Shown: positions 43,532 to 53,236 of the stretch, piece after piece
Layout: each line of letters starts with the position of its first letter
How positions within the stretch are numbered: position 1 is the stretch's first letter
NCBI RefSeq assembly: GCF_932526225.1
Contig: NC_064041.1
Location: forward strand, 14,974,951 to 15,038,950
Length of the DNA stretch: 64,000 bases
Direction: 5' to 3'
Source of the DNA: Nematostella vectensis
Lineage: Eukaryota; Cnidaria; Anthozoa; Actiniaria; Edwardsiidae
Position numbers and translations under genes: made by a program
Notes under the pieces: generated by a model
Databases searched by the model: none
Told to the model about the DNA's origin: nothing
Seen by the model: only the letters and a program-made list of their open reading frames with translations

Positions 43532-43734
43532 AGAGCCCCCCGAGGAGGAAAGGACAAGAAGAGCAAAGGCCCAAAAACTACTAATAAAATAAAAATAGAT
43601 ATGTACTTCAAAACCAGAGCTACTCGAGTCGCCCATGTATAGAACAGAAAGGATCAAAACATAAGCTATTACAAGGGGCTGACAACATTTTATGCCTTAA
43701 CCACATATTTCTTTACAATTCAAACAAAACAAAT

Positions 43735-44276
43735 GACGTTTTACATTTACAGGGTACAGTATAACTACAGTTGTTTAGGCTCCGGGCAGGACGCAGCCCT
43801 ATGGCCTGTCTTTCTACAATTAAAACATCTAATCGAAGAAAAACCTCTATAGGGACGCCACCGCGGGGGCGCATCCCACCCCGATGATAACGGGAAGGGC
43901 GGAAATACGGATGCCGAACTCCGACAGGCGGAGTTCCAACGGTTGTCTGGGTTGCGGATTTCAGAATTTTGCCGATCTGATGTGAAACTCTCTTGGTCTC
44001 GTCGTCTCCCAACAGCTGGTCAACAATGACTGGCAAACGTTCATCATAGACGAAGGGACGACACTGCTTAAATATTGCGTCGAAACGCTTGATATCCTTG
44101 TGACCAGAGGATCTGGCCGCGTCCACCAAATGCTCTAGCGCTGCAATAACAGCCGCGCCGTGTATCAGCGGACTTGGACGGTCTACCAGTTGGCGCACAG
44201 TCTGTAAAGCCCTTTCAACAGAGCCATGCAACACTTGCTTTTGAAGCTCATCTAGCTTCGCCGCTAGAGATACCAA
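43735..44276 (-). pseudogene. PAT-like gag with CCHC zinc knuckle
   Basis: The frame from 44276 (MVSLAAKLDELQKQVLHGSV) encodes a helical gag-like protein to about residue 138. A run of five C/G near 43868-43872 shifts the frame. Read in the shifted frame, the end is SSIRCFNCRKTGHRAASCPE, a perfect Cx2Cx4Hx4C nucleic-acid-binding knuckle, followed by a stop. A plausible acceptor (TTTTGCAG) lies just upstream near 44304. In the uncorrected frame the last 50 residues are nonsense. Confidence 0.75.
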
Positions 44277-44599
44277 ACCAAACTAAAATCTTGCAATAGT
44301 CCTGCAAAACACACATAGGCATAAAATTCCACAATAAAGACATTTATAACTCGCCTGATATAACTTAACCGGTTAATGAAAAAAAACACTTCACCAACCG
44401 TACACAGATCACTGACCTAATACTCCTGGGGATACATTCCCGAAGACAAAAAGGGTCATAGCGATCATGAAAAACGTTTTTTGATGCCTAAATACTCAAG
44501 GCAGGAATGTATCCGCCAACTAAACTAATAACTTCACAAGATTTAGCAATACTCGCGGAGACAGAAGTACATCTCGCCTATATATTTGGTAACAATATT

Positions 44600-45768
44600 T
44601 TACCAGAGATCCATCTCGCTACGGCAGAAACACATTTCGCCTACAAAACTGATAATAAACATTTAGCCAAGACCCATCTCGCTACAGCAGAAACACATTT
44701 CGCCTACAAAACTGATAATAAACATTTAGCCAAGACCCATCTCGCTACAGCAGAAACACATTTCGCCTACAAAACTGATAATAAACATTTTAGCCGAGAC
44801 CCATCTCGCTATGGCAGAAACACATTTCGCCTACAAAACTGATAATAAACATTTTAGACGAGACCCATCTTGCTCTGGCAGAAACACATTTCGCCTACAA
44901 AACTGATAATAAACATTTTAGCCGAGACCCATCTCGCTACGGCAGAAACACATTTTGCCTACAAAACTGATAATAAACATTTTAACCGAGACCCATCTCG
45001 CTATGGCAAAGACACATTTCGCCTACAAAGCTGATAAGACATTTTAGCTGAGCCCCATCTCGCCAGCGACGTAGCCAGGATTTTTAACAGAAAGGGGGCC
45101 CAAAAGGGACTTTCAAGGCATTTTCTTCTGTATTTTAGGTAATATTTTATACATTTACTGTATTTTTGGCTGCTAAAAGGGGGGGGGGGGGGGCGGGCCC
45201 CCTAGGCCACTCCCCTGGCTACGCCCCTGTTCGCTACGGCAGAAACACATTTCGCCTACAAAACTGATAATAAACATTTTAACCGAGACCCATCTCGCTA
45301 CGGCAGAAATACATTTCGCCTACAAAACTGATAATAAACATTTTAATCGAGACCCATCTTGCTATGGCAGAAACACATTTCGCCTACAAAACTGATAATA
45401 AACATTTTAATCGAGACCCATCTCGCTATGGCAGAAACACATTTCGTCTACAAAACTAATAAACATTTTAGCCGAGACCCATCTCGCTATGGCAGAAACA
45501 CATTTCGCCTGCAAAACTAATAAACATTTTAGCCGAGACCCATCTCGCTATGGCAGAAACACATTTCGCCTGCAAAACTGATAATAAACATTTTAACCGA
45601 GACCCATCTCGCTATGGCAGAAACACATTTCGCCTGCAAAACTAATAAACATTTTAGCCGAGACCCATCTCGCTATAGCAGAAACACATTTCGCCTGCAA
45701 AACTAATAAACATTTTAGCCGAGACCCATCTCGCTATGGCAGAAACACATTTCGCCTGCAAAACTAAT
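44600..45768. repeat. 64/58-bp minisatellite, left part, interrupted by element 2
   Basis: Unit CATTTTAGCCGAGACCCATC, TCGCTATGGCAGAAACACAT, then TTCGCCTACAAAACTGATAA and TAAA (64 bp). Units with AAACTAATAAA are 58 bp. The array resumes at 50041. It lies in the 5' leader of the PAT-like element. Confidence 0.94.
45064..45232. mobile_element. Small MITE-like insertion in the 64-bp array
   Basis: Non-repeat DNA begins GCGACGTAGCCAGG and ends CCTGGCTACGCCCC, forming inverted ends. A 14-nt G tract lies near 45180. It interrupts one array unit. Confidence 0.65.
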
Positions 45769-46216
45769 GGGGGGGACTGGGGGGTTTCAGAGGATCTGGT
45801 GGGAGGCGTGGATCGCCCCTCCGGGCCTCCCAGCACCGTCTCCCGTCTTAGGCCTGGGAGACGCGAATCGTCCCTCCGAGCCCCCCAGCTCCGTCTCTAT
45901 ATATCGAGCGTATAATGTTTCACGTACATAAACAACCGGCGATCGCTAATGTAGGCCGAATCGGTTTCACGTACGTAAGCTTTTGGCGACTGCTAATGTA
46001 GGCCAAAACGGTTTCGTGTACGTGAACAATCGGCAAAAGCTAATGTAGGCCAAATCGATTTCACGTACATAAACAATCGGCAAAAGTTAATGTAGGCAAA
46101 ATAGATTTCGCGTACACGAATAATCAATTACGGACGGTGTTTCGCGTGCTCGATTTCACGTACGTAGATGATTTTGGCCAAATCGATTTCAGATAATGTT
46201 TCACGTACATAAATAA
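45769..46216. repeat. Element 2 left TIR
   Basis: Inverse of 49583-50040. Contains repeated CGTACATAAACAATCGGCAA and GCTAATGTAGGCCAAA motifs, i.e. subterminal repeats every about 50-60 bp. Confidence 0.88.
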
Positions 46217-46444
46217 TCGGCAAAAGCTAATGTAGGCCAAATCGATTTCACGTACATAGACAATCGGCAAAAGTTAATGTAGGCAAAATAGATTTCGCGA
46301 ACACGAATAATCAATTAGGGGCAGGTGTTTCGCGTGCATGAATAATCAATTAGGGCCGGTGTTTCGCGTGCATGAATAATTAATTAGGTGTTGGGTTTGC
46401 AATTAGACATTCGTATGTCCTGTGGTATACCGAGCGTTCGAAGG
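46217..46444. other. Element 2 subterminal repeats before the zinc-ribbon gene
   Basis: Further copies of TTTCACGTACAT and GGTGTTTCGCGTGCATGAAT. No gene. Confidence 0.6.
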
Positions 46445-46735
46445 ATGGGGCGCGGAAAAGATTACTGCGGGTGGCTAAGGATCGGCCGCGCAAACACGTG
46501 CGGCCGGAGGTGCTTGGACACCTACTGCAAGGTGCACCTCCAAAGGCTCCGTAAGGGCAGCCCCCTCCCCGTGCCGTGCAGGGTCTGCGGCATAGGGACT
46601 CAGTCGGAGACGCGGCTGTGTCGCCCCTGCGGAGCGAATCGTAAAGGGCAGAGGATGCGCGGCATCGAGAGGCGCGCTCGGAAGCGGTTCGCGCTCGTCC
46701 TATCTGACATCGCAGCCCGCGGTGCGGTCAATTAG
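46445..46735 (+). CDS. Zinc-ribbon protein of the Maverick-like elements, copy 2
   Basis: Intact 96-residue frame, about 85% identical by eye to 26750-27040. Cysteine pattern preserved: [37 protein letters not shown]. The basic tail ([11 protein letters not shown]) is retained. It is the first gene inside the left TIR in both elements. Function unknown; likely nucleic-acid-binding. An upstream in-frame ATG at 46388 is less likely because it lies in the poorly conserved leader. Confidence 0.72.
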   Translation: MGRGKDYCGWLRIGRANTCGRRCLDTYCKVHLQRLRKGSPLPVPCRVCGIGTQSETRLCRPCGANRKGQRMRGIERRARKRFALVLSDIAARGAVN

Positions 46736-46803
46736 AGACTGGGTGGCGCAGGGCATACCCCAACTCTCAGTTAGAGACTGGGTGGCTCAAGGTGTGCCCG
46801 AGC

Positions 46804-47547
46804 ATGGACGTCTACATAGAGGAGATTCTCGATAGCATGCGTGACAAAGAGGCGCCCGCCGTACTGGCAGGGCTGGTCCAAAACATCCTGGACGAGGATA
46901 TCCCCGACGATGTCAAACACAGGCTGCTTAAGCCGCTCGTACCGGAGAAGGTGTGGACGGAGGAGGTCTGGCGCGAGTTCGACCCTCTGCTGCCGTCCCG
47001 GCAGCAGGAGGGCCCGGAGAGCTTAGACCCCGAGACGTACTACTCTCTCTTCGTCGGCGGCGCCCATCTTCGGTTCCCAAGCGTGGATGCTACTCTACGG
47101 GGCCGAGACATAAGCGCCAGTGTTTACCAGGAGATGCGAGATCTTGGTGGGACAGGTGTGATTGCTCTAAAGCCGGTTGTGCGGGGGCCTGATATTAATG
47201 ACGACGGCTCGGTGTGGTGGGTCTCGCACGAGCGAGAGTCTCTGCGGGCGGACGCAGTGCTTCCGCTGGTGCTCGGGATGGTAGACCCCGACCGGCGTTA
47301 CAGACTCTTCACGGTCGTTGGTAAGGCCCCCGCAGAGCCATTGGCGCCAATCACAGAGGAGGAAGGGCGCTCGGAGCACAAGATCGGTGGGTTGTTAGTC
47401 AAAAGGGGGGGTCAAATCGCAGTCGGCGCCCTGGAAGGCATCGATGCGGGTATTTGGGAGAAGGGGCGAGAGTACCTCGTCTACGTGAGATACGAGCTTC
47501 GCCCTTTACCTGAGCAAAATGGTGAGCCCGGGCCAATGTTTGTATGA
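46804..47547 (+). CDS. Unidentified 247-aa protein of the Maverick-like elements
   Basis: An uninterrupted frame from MDVYIEEILDSMRDKEAPAV. The N-terminal 60 residues are helical and acidic, and the rest is mixed alpha/beta with [18 protein letters not shown] near residues 137-154 and VGALEGIDAGIWEKGREYLV near the end. It starts 68 bp after the zinc-ribbon stop. Element 1 retains a deleted copy (27131-27390), so it is a genuine element gene. I do not recognise the family. GC-rich codon use differs from the AT-rich surroundings. Confidence 0.65.
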   Translation: MDVYIEEILDSMRDKEAPAVLAGLVQNILDEDIPDDVKHRLLKPLVPEKVWTEEVWREFDPLLPSRQQEGPESLDPETYYSLFVGGAHLRFPSVDATLRGRDISASVYQEMRDLGGTGVIALKPVVRGPDINDDGSVWWVSHERESLRADAVLPLVLGMVDPDRRYRLFTVVGKAPAEPLAPITEEEGRSEHKIGGLLVKRGGQIAVGALEGIDAGIWEKGREYLVYVRYELRPLPEQNGEPGPMFV

Positions 47548-47639
47548 GAGGGGGGTGACGCCTTCGTTAACTGTGTTGTGAGCTATGTTGCCGACTTCTT
47601 GAGGAGGCACCTCGCGCTCCCTTGGTCTAACCAAGACAC

Positions 47640-49003
47640 GAGGCAAGATCCTCGAGCGATTTGACAAGAAGCTGGCCACCACGGGGTGCACCAAAGAGGA
47701 CCTCTTTGAGATGGAAAGGAAGCTTGAGGTAAAGCTAGTAGCCGTGGATGCCCTGGGTAACGCCCTGTGGGACTCGGGGAAGTACGGGACTAAGACGAGG
47801 ATCACCATCCCTTGCCACAATAACCACGCCTGGGCTGAGCTTCCGACTGAACCACCTGCGATCGCGAGCGTCCACGGCCTAGACTTCGAGGCTGAGAGGG
47901 AGCTTCGTTCGTTATGTCAGGGAGAGGCAGCGCCTCGCGCTACCAGTGCCGCCGCAAAAACGCACGAGGCGAAGGTGCGGGAGGTGCTCATCCGCTTCAT
48001 AAACAGGGCGATCCCCAGAAGCACGAGGGTCTGGCTGTGTGGGCGTGTTATAGTCACGCACGAAGGCAAACTGTACCGATCGGGACAAGACGGGTGGGCT
48101 ATCGACAGGGCGTTTACAGACGAGACTGGACATGATCCTCAATGGCTCCCTGACGATCACCCAGCCTACCAAGAGTACATCGAAGCTACGCACTCGATGG
48201 GCGGCGCAATAGGGTATTGCTTCAAGAAGTGGACCCAAAGAGAAAACATCAGGCCAACGCCTCCTAAATACAGGGATGTCTGGCGAGCGGCGCAGGTTGA
48301 GTCCAAAGTGTGGAATAGCAGGGAAAACTTAGGGGCGCGGCCTCATGCTCACATCGACATGCGTGCGGCGTACCTAGGATGCGAGGACAGTGTCTTCGGC
48401 GGCGCCTCGGACGCCATTGATCTGGTACGGAAATACGGCTTCCCTACGAACGTGTATCGTATCGCGGATGTTGCGGGATGGCCATTGAGCGAGGTTCTTC
48501 AACTGACCGGGACCATTCAGTTGACCGAGTGGGGGTTCTCTGAGGCCTGCCACCCCTACACTTCCGGGAGGGTAGGGCAGCACTTGGAACAAAACGAGGG
48601 CTGGATCACCACGCCAGAGCTCAAGGACCTGCTAGACTCGGGTGACCTCGCCATGGCCGCGGCGAGGGAGGTGTTGTATAGCGTCGGAAAAAAGGACTCC
48701 ATCAAGTTCCCCCACTCCGGCCCCGGCGGCGAAGACTCGCAGGGTCGAGATCTCGCTGTCCGTTTCGTAGGCAAGTGCGCTCGCCATGGCGACGAGTCCT
48801 CGATCGTAGTCCGCGACCGTGAGGAAGCCGCGTATCTGACAAACCTCCTTGCGGGCACCGACCACTTACTTAACTTCGAGCATGCCGACGGGGCTCATCT
48901 GATCCAATACAAAGACGATACACCAAGAGCCATCCCCAATGCTTCAGTATCGACCGGCTGGACGACAGTCAGGGTCACTACAAGTGGAATGTCAGACTCA
49001 CGT
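47640..49003 (+). pseudogene. Polymerase-like element protein, truncated (candidate family B DNA polymerase)
   Basis: An open frame runs from at least the ATG at 47711, with good coding upstream (TKEDLF), to 49090. Homology to the element probably ends near 49003, where it joins the antisense integrase tail. The N-terminal part has VDALGNALWDSGKYG and HNNHAWAELP. The middle has HAHIDMRAAYLGCE, reminiscent of motif A (DxxSLYP) of protein-primed family B polymerases, but the SLYP part is replaced. RDLAVRFVGKCARHG follows. No KxxxNSxYG or DTD motif is seen, so the catalytic C-terminus is absent. The family call is tentative. Confidence 0.4.
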
Positions 49004-49035
49004 GCCTTAGCTGCAATAGAAGGCACAAGCGCTGA

Positions 49036-49581
49036 TCACGCAACGCGCAACTGCGATAGCGTGAAGCCGTGCTTAGAGTACGCCGTGTAATACAACACTG
49101 GCTGTCCGGGCTCCATGACCCTCTTTAGTATTAGGTACGCCTTGCTTGTCCACCACGGGTCCGTCGCTCGCCGTCGGCCCTTGTCCTGAAGGTCTTCCTC
49201 GTTTACGGCGATGTACACCTCCGTTCCTACCTCCAAGGGGACCTCTAAGGGGGCTTTTCGGCTTTGAGAGGCACGCGATTCAGCTTTATGGCGTCCTCAG
49301 GCGCAAGGCCAGTCATGCGAGTCTTCGTTGCGTTCATGTCCGAGATGACAATTGGCAGAGCAGTAACCCACTCGCGGTTTGTCTTGCCGGACGCAAGCTC
49401 CTTCGAGTACTGCGCACGGAATAGGCGCTGCGCCAGCCAGCGATGGAAAGACTCGGCGAAAGCTTGGCTCCTGTGGTGCCCAGGCTCAGCCCGTCGGACC
49501 TCCACCCCGTGGTCTGTTAGGAGCTTCGTGGTAGCACCCTTGAACTCCGTGCCGTCATCAACCATGAGGACTTTAGGCCAT
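49036..49581 (-). pseudogene. Integrase, copy 2, 5'-truncated and frameshifted
   Basis: Homologous to residues about 135 to 315 of the element 1 integrase. It retains [20 protein letters not shown] and [16 protein letters not shown] but lacks the first catalytic Asp. A 1-base deletion near 49240-49255 shifts the frame. The C-terminal frame [20 protein letters not shown] to 49036 keeps the CGA codon that is TGA in copy 1. The 5' end stops exactly at the right TIR (GGCCATG then GCTTTTGCCG). Confidence 0.85.
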
Positions 49582-49582
49582 G

Positions 49583-50040
49583 CTTTTGCCGATTATTTAT
49601 GTACGTGAAACATTATCTGAAATCGATTTGGCCAAAATCATCTACGTACGTGAAATCGAGCACGCGAAACACCGGCCGTAATTGATTATTCGTGTACGCG
49701 AAATCTATTTTGCCTACATTAACTTTTGCCGATTGTTTATGTACGTGAAATCGATTTGGCCTACATTAGCTTTTGCCGATTGTTCGCGTACACGAAACCG
49801 TTTTGGCCTACATTAGCAGTCGCCAAAAACTTACGTACGTGAAACCGATTCGGCCTACATTAGCGATCGCCAGTTGTTTATGTACGTGAAACATTATACG
49901 CTCGATATATAGAGACGGAGCTGGGGGGCTCGGAGGGACGATTCGCGTCTCCCAGGCCTAAGACGGGAGACGGTGCTGGGAGGCCTGGAGGGGCGATCCA
50001 CGCCTCCCACCAGTTCCTCTGAAACTCCCCAGTCCCCCCC
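49583..50040. repeat. Element 2 right TIR
   Basis: Inverse of 45769-46216. Ends AACTCCCCAGTCCCCCCC. Confidence 0.88.
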
Positions 50041-50300
50041 ACTAATAAACATTTTAGCCGAGACCCATCTCGCTATGGCAGAAACACATTTCGCCTGCAA
50101 AACTAATAAACATTTTAGCCGAGACCCATCTCGCTATGGCAGAAACACATCTCGCCTATGAAACTGATAATAAACACTTTAGCCGAGACCCATCTCGCTA
50201 TGGCAGAAACACATTTCGCCTGCAAAACTAATGAACATTTTAGCAGAGACCCATCTCTATGGCAGAAACACATTTCGCCTACAAAACTGATAAACAACGC
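50041..50300. repeat. 64/58-bp minisatellite, right part
   Basis: Continuation of the 44600-45768 array after element 2, about 4 units, the last ones degenerate. Confidence 0.9.
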
Positions 50301-50540
50301 ACATTATTAGGGAGACCCGTCTCGCAAGAATGCTAGAAGCTAAAATACACATTCGCTAACAATTTACATAATCCAAATAACACAAATGCTGGTAAAGCTG
50401 AAACACATTAGTCAAGCAAAGATGCCTACCCATTTTTCCCAACATCTACCGAATGTAGAAAAACTGAAAATTAACTAAGCCACAAAAGAAAGGGAAAAAA
50501 CTTCCGCAAGCGCTAGAAAAACACTTACAGGAGCGGCTAC

Positions 50541-50705
50541 AGGCGCTTGGCCAGGAAGGGGCGCTTGGCCAGGAACGGGTGCTTGGCCAGGAAGGGGCGC
50601 TTGGCCAGGAAGGGGCGCTTGGCCAGGAAGAGGCGCTTGGCCAGGAAGAGGCGCTTGGCCAGGAAGGGGCGCTTGGCCAGCAAGGGGCGCTTGGCCAGGA
50701 AGGGG
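50541..50705. repeat. 18-bp minisatellite in the PAT-like leader
   Basis: About 9 units of GCGCTTGGCCAGGAAGGG. All frames are open. The minus-strand frame from 50773 (MAHVPMNPPNADVAAAIDPG) reads into FLAKRP repeats and could be a leader peptide of the element, but its stop at 50537 precedes the nearby donor GTAAGTG, so a spliced gag exon is not supported. Confidence 0.88.
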
Positions 50706-50790
50706 CCCGGAACACCCGGGTCGATGGCAGCGGCAACATCAGCATTGGGGGGATTCATCGGTACATGGGCCATAACGACGCGCAGCGATG

Positions 50791-50980
50791 AAAACGGCTT
50801 GAGATCTTCTCCGTGGCGTCGCAAGGACTTGAAGTGAAATATCCAGAATCGGATCCAGAATATAAAGCCAGAGAGGTGCTAAAGTATGTAACCGGGGCCC
50901 ATGCTGATATCTAAACCTGTTTACCCACGATTTCGCCTTAATTTCGGCTATTTTTCCCCGATATTCCCTAGTGAGAATAG
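50791..50980 (-). repeat. PAT-like element repeat A1 (5' end)
   Basis: Direct copy of 38956-39146, ending CCCTAGTGAGAATAG. Confidence 0.88.
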
Positions 50981-53137
50981 CACTCGTGTCATTCTGCTAA
51001 GCGAGTAAAGCTTCCTAAAGTAAGATCTAAAAATTAAACATCGAACAAATCATTGAGGCCATGCTTGCAGCGGATCTCCTCACAGCACCGAATAGCTCCA
51101 CCCCCCACCCGATACACACACCGCACCCGGGGTGATCGCTTATTTTCGGCGATATTCACGTGAAGCTCGTGACGCAATCCCTAATTGCATGACGTCATCT
51201 CTGTGTCGGTTGCTCGCATGACGTCCCTTGTTGTGAAATAGACGCGAAATAGTTTTTTTTATCTTGAAATTAGCGATAACGTGGTTAGTAAATGATTGCT
51301 TTTAGTTATCTCGCGATTAAGCCATTTCCCAGGTTTCATCTCATGCACTTAAGACAATAAAATTATTTTTCTAGAATGCTGTGATGTATTAGTGTTATTA
51401 GTTCACAGAAACAAACAGTCTTCAGCAACTTGCACCAACTACCATGGTGAAGAATCTGCAAAACACGACGGAGCTCTTTGCTACCGAAGCGAGCTCTTTC
51501 TTCTTCTTTCTGGAATTAGTCCATAATGGAATTACTTTCTATCCATTATACAACGAAAAGGGTATGGAATAGGAATTTTGATAATGAATGTCTTTATAAA
51601 AAAAAAATTATTCACAGCAATGTATTCACAGCTAGGTTAGAGCTCTATTGCCCCCCCCCCCCCCCCTACATTTGCAGACCCCCTATAAAGCCAATATTTT
51701 CCATCCCTTTTGGTTAAACTCCCTCATACCTTAAAGGGAACAAAACGTTAACTCTTTTTAAACAGATCTACAAAGACCACAGGTAGCCCAGGCTCACGGC
51801 GAGTGTAGGTTTATTACAGACTTTGTATGAGCAAACAGAGTTTGTATGAGCGAACAGAGTTTGTATCAGCGAACAGGGTTTGTATGAGCGAACAAATCTC
51901 GTTGAAATAAATATGCTGATTTGAAAATAAAACAGTAGCTTGACGTTGCTGCTACTCAAACCCGCCATTACTTGTCATTTTAAGCTGTTTTAGCCGCTGC
52001 GAATTTTCCCGTCGCCTTCTGTATATAAAATAGACAAGGTTGCAAACTCCGACAACTGCCAAATTGTGCTCAACAAATCCACCGATCCTTTCAAAATCCA
52101 GACTCGCACGGCAAAATAAACCTCGCAGAATCATAGCACACATATTTATCCTTCCAACCATACCCTTTGATCGCCTTTTTGTCCCCGTTTTGCCGTTTGA
52201 GCGGTGAGAATCTTTCTTTTGAATTTAAAAATATTCGTGATAGCGACGCTCGATGGGCCGTTCGTGGAGAAAAAGACAATTCACGGCATGCCAAAATCTA
52301 CCAGCCGGGGTATATATATATATACAAACCTATATGTATCCTGGTATAAAGGGCATTAAAGCAGCAGAATTGCCTTGATTTCTGAAAACGATCTAATAAA
52401 GTGTGTGTATGTGTGTAAGTGTGTGCCTGACTTGTATGATACAACAAAGACTAACATCTAGACATTGTTCTAAAGACAATCCAAGTAAGAAATTGGTCGG
52501 GGAGCTGAAGCTTGCCCACTGAGTGGCAAATGGACTTGGCGACTATTCGAACATGGACTAACCATACAACTCAATGCGGTTTAAGTTGTTTTTATCTTTT
52601 GAGCAATTTTCCATTTTAACTCCCAAGAAATAGAGTAATTTCCTCTGTTGATCTTACATAGCAGCAGGAAGAAAACCGAAACCGAGTGGATAAACTCGAT
52701 GAAAAACCAACATGCAGGTTTAAGTGTCTAATGGCTCTTTTAAGACATTAAAATGTCTCCTGGGTATTTGCAAAAGGGACAAGCGATCCCAGGATGACGT
52801 CGTTTAACCCTGTATGATACAATAACAACCTATACGACACAGATGACAAGACAGCCAAAAATACCTTCGCCTTGGTAACTTACGTTTTCTATATACGTAA
52901 GCACGCAGCGATTGGCAAGTCCGTTACTAATTATCCATAAACTTGCTTTCTTGTTAAAAGCTTTCGCCATAGCGGATGGTTAAAGGCGTGGGCCTGGCTA
53001 GCTCGCCCGCCGAGGATGACCGGCTTCTAAAACGTTATTAAAAGACTGCACATTATAACTCGTAAAAATAAAAGGCTTTCTGCCTTTTTAGAGTCAAGCA
53101 TTTTAGCTTTTTTCCGTTTTCCAAATTATGCGACATG
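50981..53137. other. Intergenic region without a supportable gene
   Basis: Two TGACGT half or full CRE-like sites near 51190 and 51217, a poly-C tract near 51651-51666, a short TTTGTATGAGCGAACAGAG repeat at 51823-51895 and a TATATATA tract near 52311. A 69-codon minus-strand frame (52161-51952) has a hydrophobic stretch then YRRRRENSQR but no family match. Confidence 0.45.
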
Positions 53138-53146
53138 TATAAAAGG
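53138..53146 (+). promoter_or_regulatory. TATA box of the IL-17-like gene
   Basis: TATAAAAGG about 99 bp before the ATG. A start of transcription near 53170 would give a leader of about 65 nt. Confidence 0.6.
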
Positions 53147-53236
53147 AGGACCGAAAGTGCTACCAAGAGCGATCTAGTTTGCTTGAGAGGTACAGACCCG
53201 TGTTAAGACAGGTTTCAACTTTTCTGCAAGTTCAAC

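Larger units (their letters stand above)
45763..50046. mobile_element. Maverick/Polinton-like element 2 (45769-50040), internally deleted
   Basis: Terminal inverted repeats of about 450 bp (45769-46216 and 49583-50040) begin GGGGGGGACTGGGG. The element is bounded by ACTAAT at 45763-45768 and 50041-50046, a perfect 6-bp target duplication inside a 58-bp array unit. It holds the zinc-ribbon gene, a 247-aa gene, a polymerase-like frame and the C-terminal two thirds of an integrase. The integrase N-terminus and all virion-type genes are lost. It is 4.3 kb long. Its TIR sequence differs from that of element 1 although the interior is homologous. Confidence 0.88.
38807..50980 (-). mobile_element. 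PAT-like (DIRS-order) tyrosine-recombinase retrotransposon
   Basis: On the minus strand the order is: repeat A1 (50980-50791), a minisatellite-bearing leader, gag, reverse transcriptase, RNase H, a DIRS-type domain, tyrosine recombinase, repeat B1 (39218-39140), repeat A2 (39146-38956) and repeat B2 (38885-38807). This A-ORFs-B-A-B split-direct-repeat order is the hallmark of PAT/Ngaro elements, which replicate via a circle and need no target duplication. Every coding segment is broken by frameshifts, stops or homopolymer tracts, so the copy is dead. It is about 7.9 kb without the nested Maverick-like element at 45769-50040. Confidence 0.85.

Noticed and set aside
42224-43657. Leucine/methionine-rich minus-strand frames as membrane proteins
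   Set aside because: The LMPLIALMLLC pattern is a translation of the 25/33-bp minisatellite.
49003-49090. C-terminal end of the polymerase-like frame
   Set aside because: This stretch is the antisense of the integrase C-terminus, so it is a fusion by deletion rather than native coding.
50529-50773. Spliced gag leader exon of the PAT-like element
   Set aside because: The frame from 50773 stops at 50537, before the donor at 50529.
51952-52161. Small minus-strand membrane protein (tetraspanin-like end)
   Set aside because: One hydrophobic segment and basic tail only. No conserved CCG or splice context could be confirmed.
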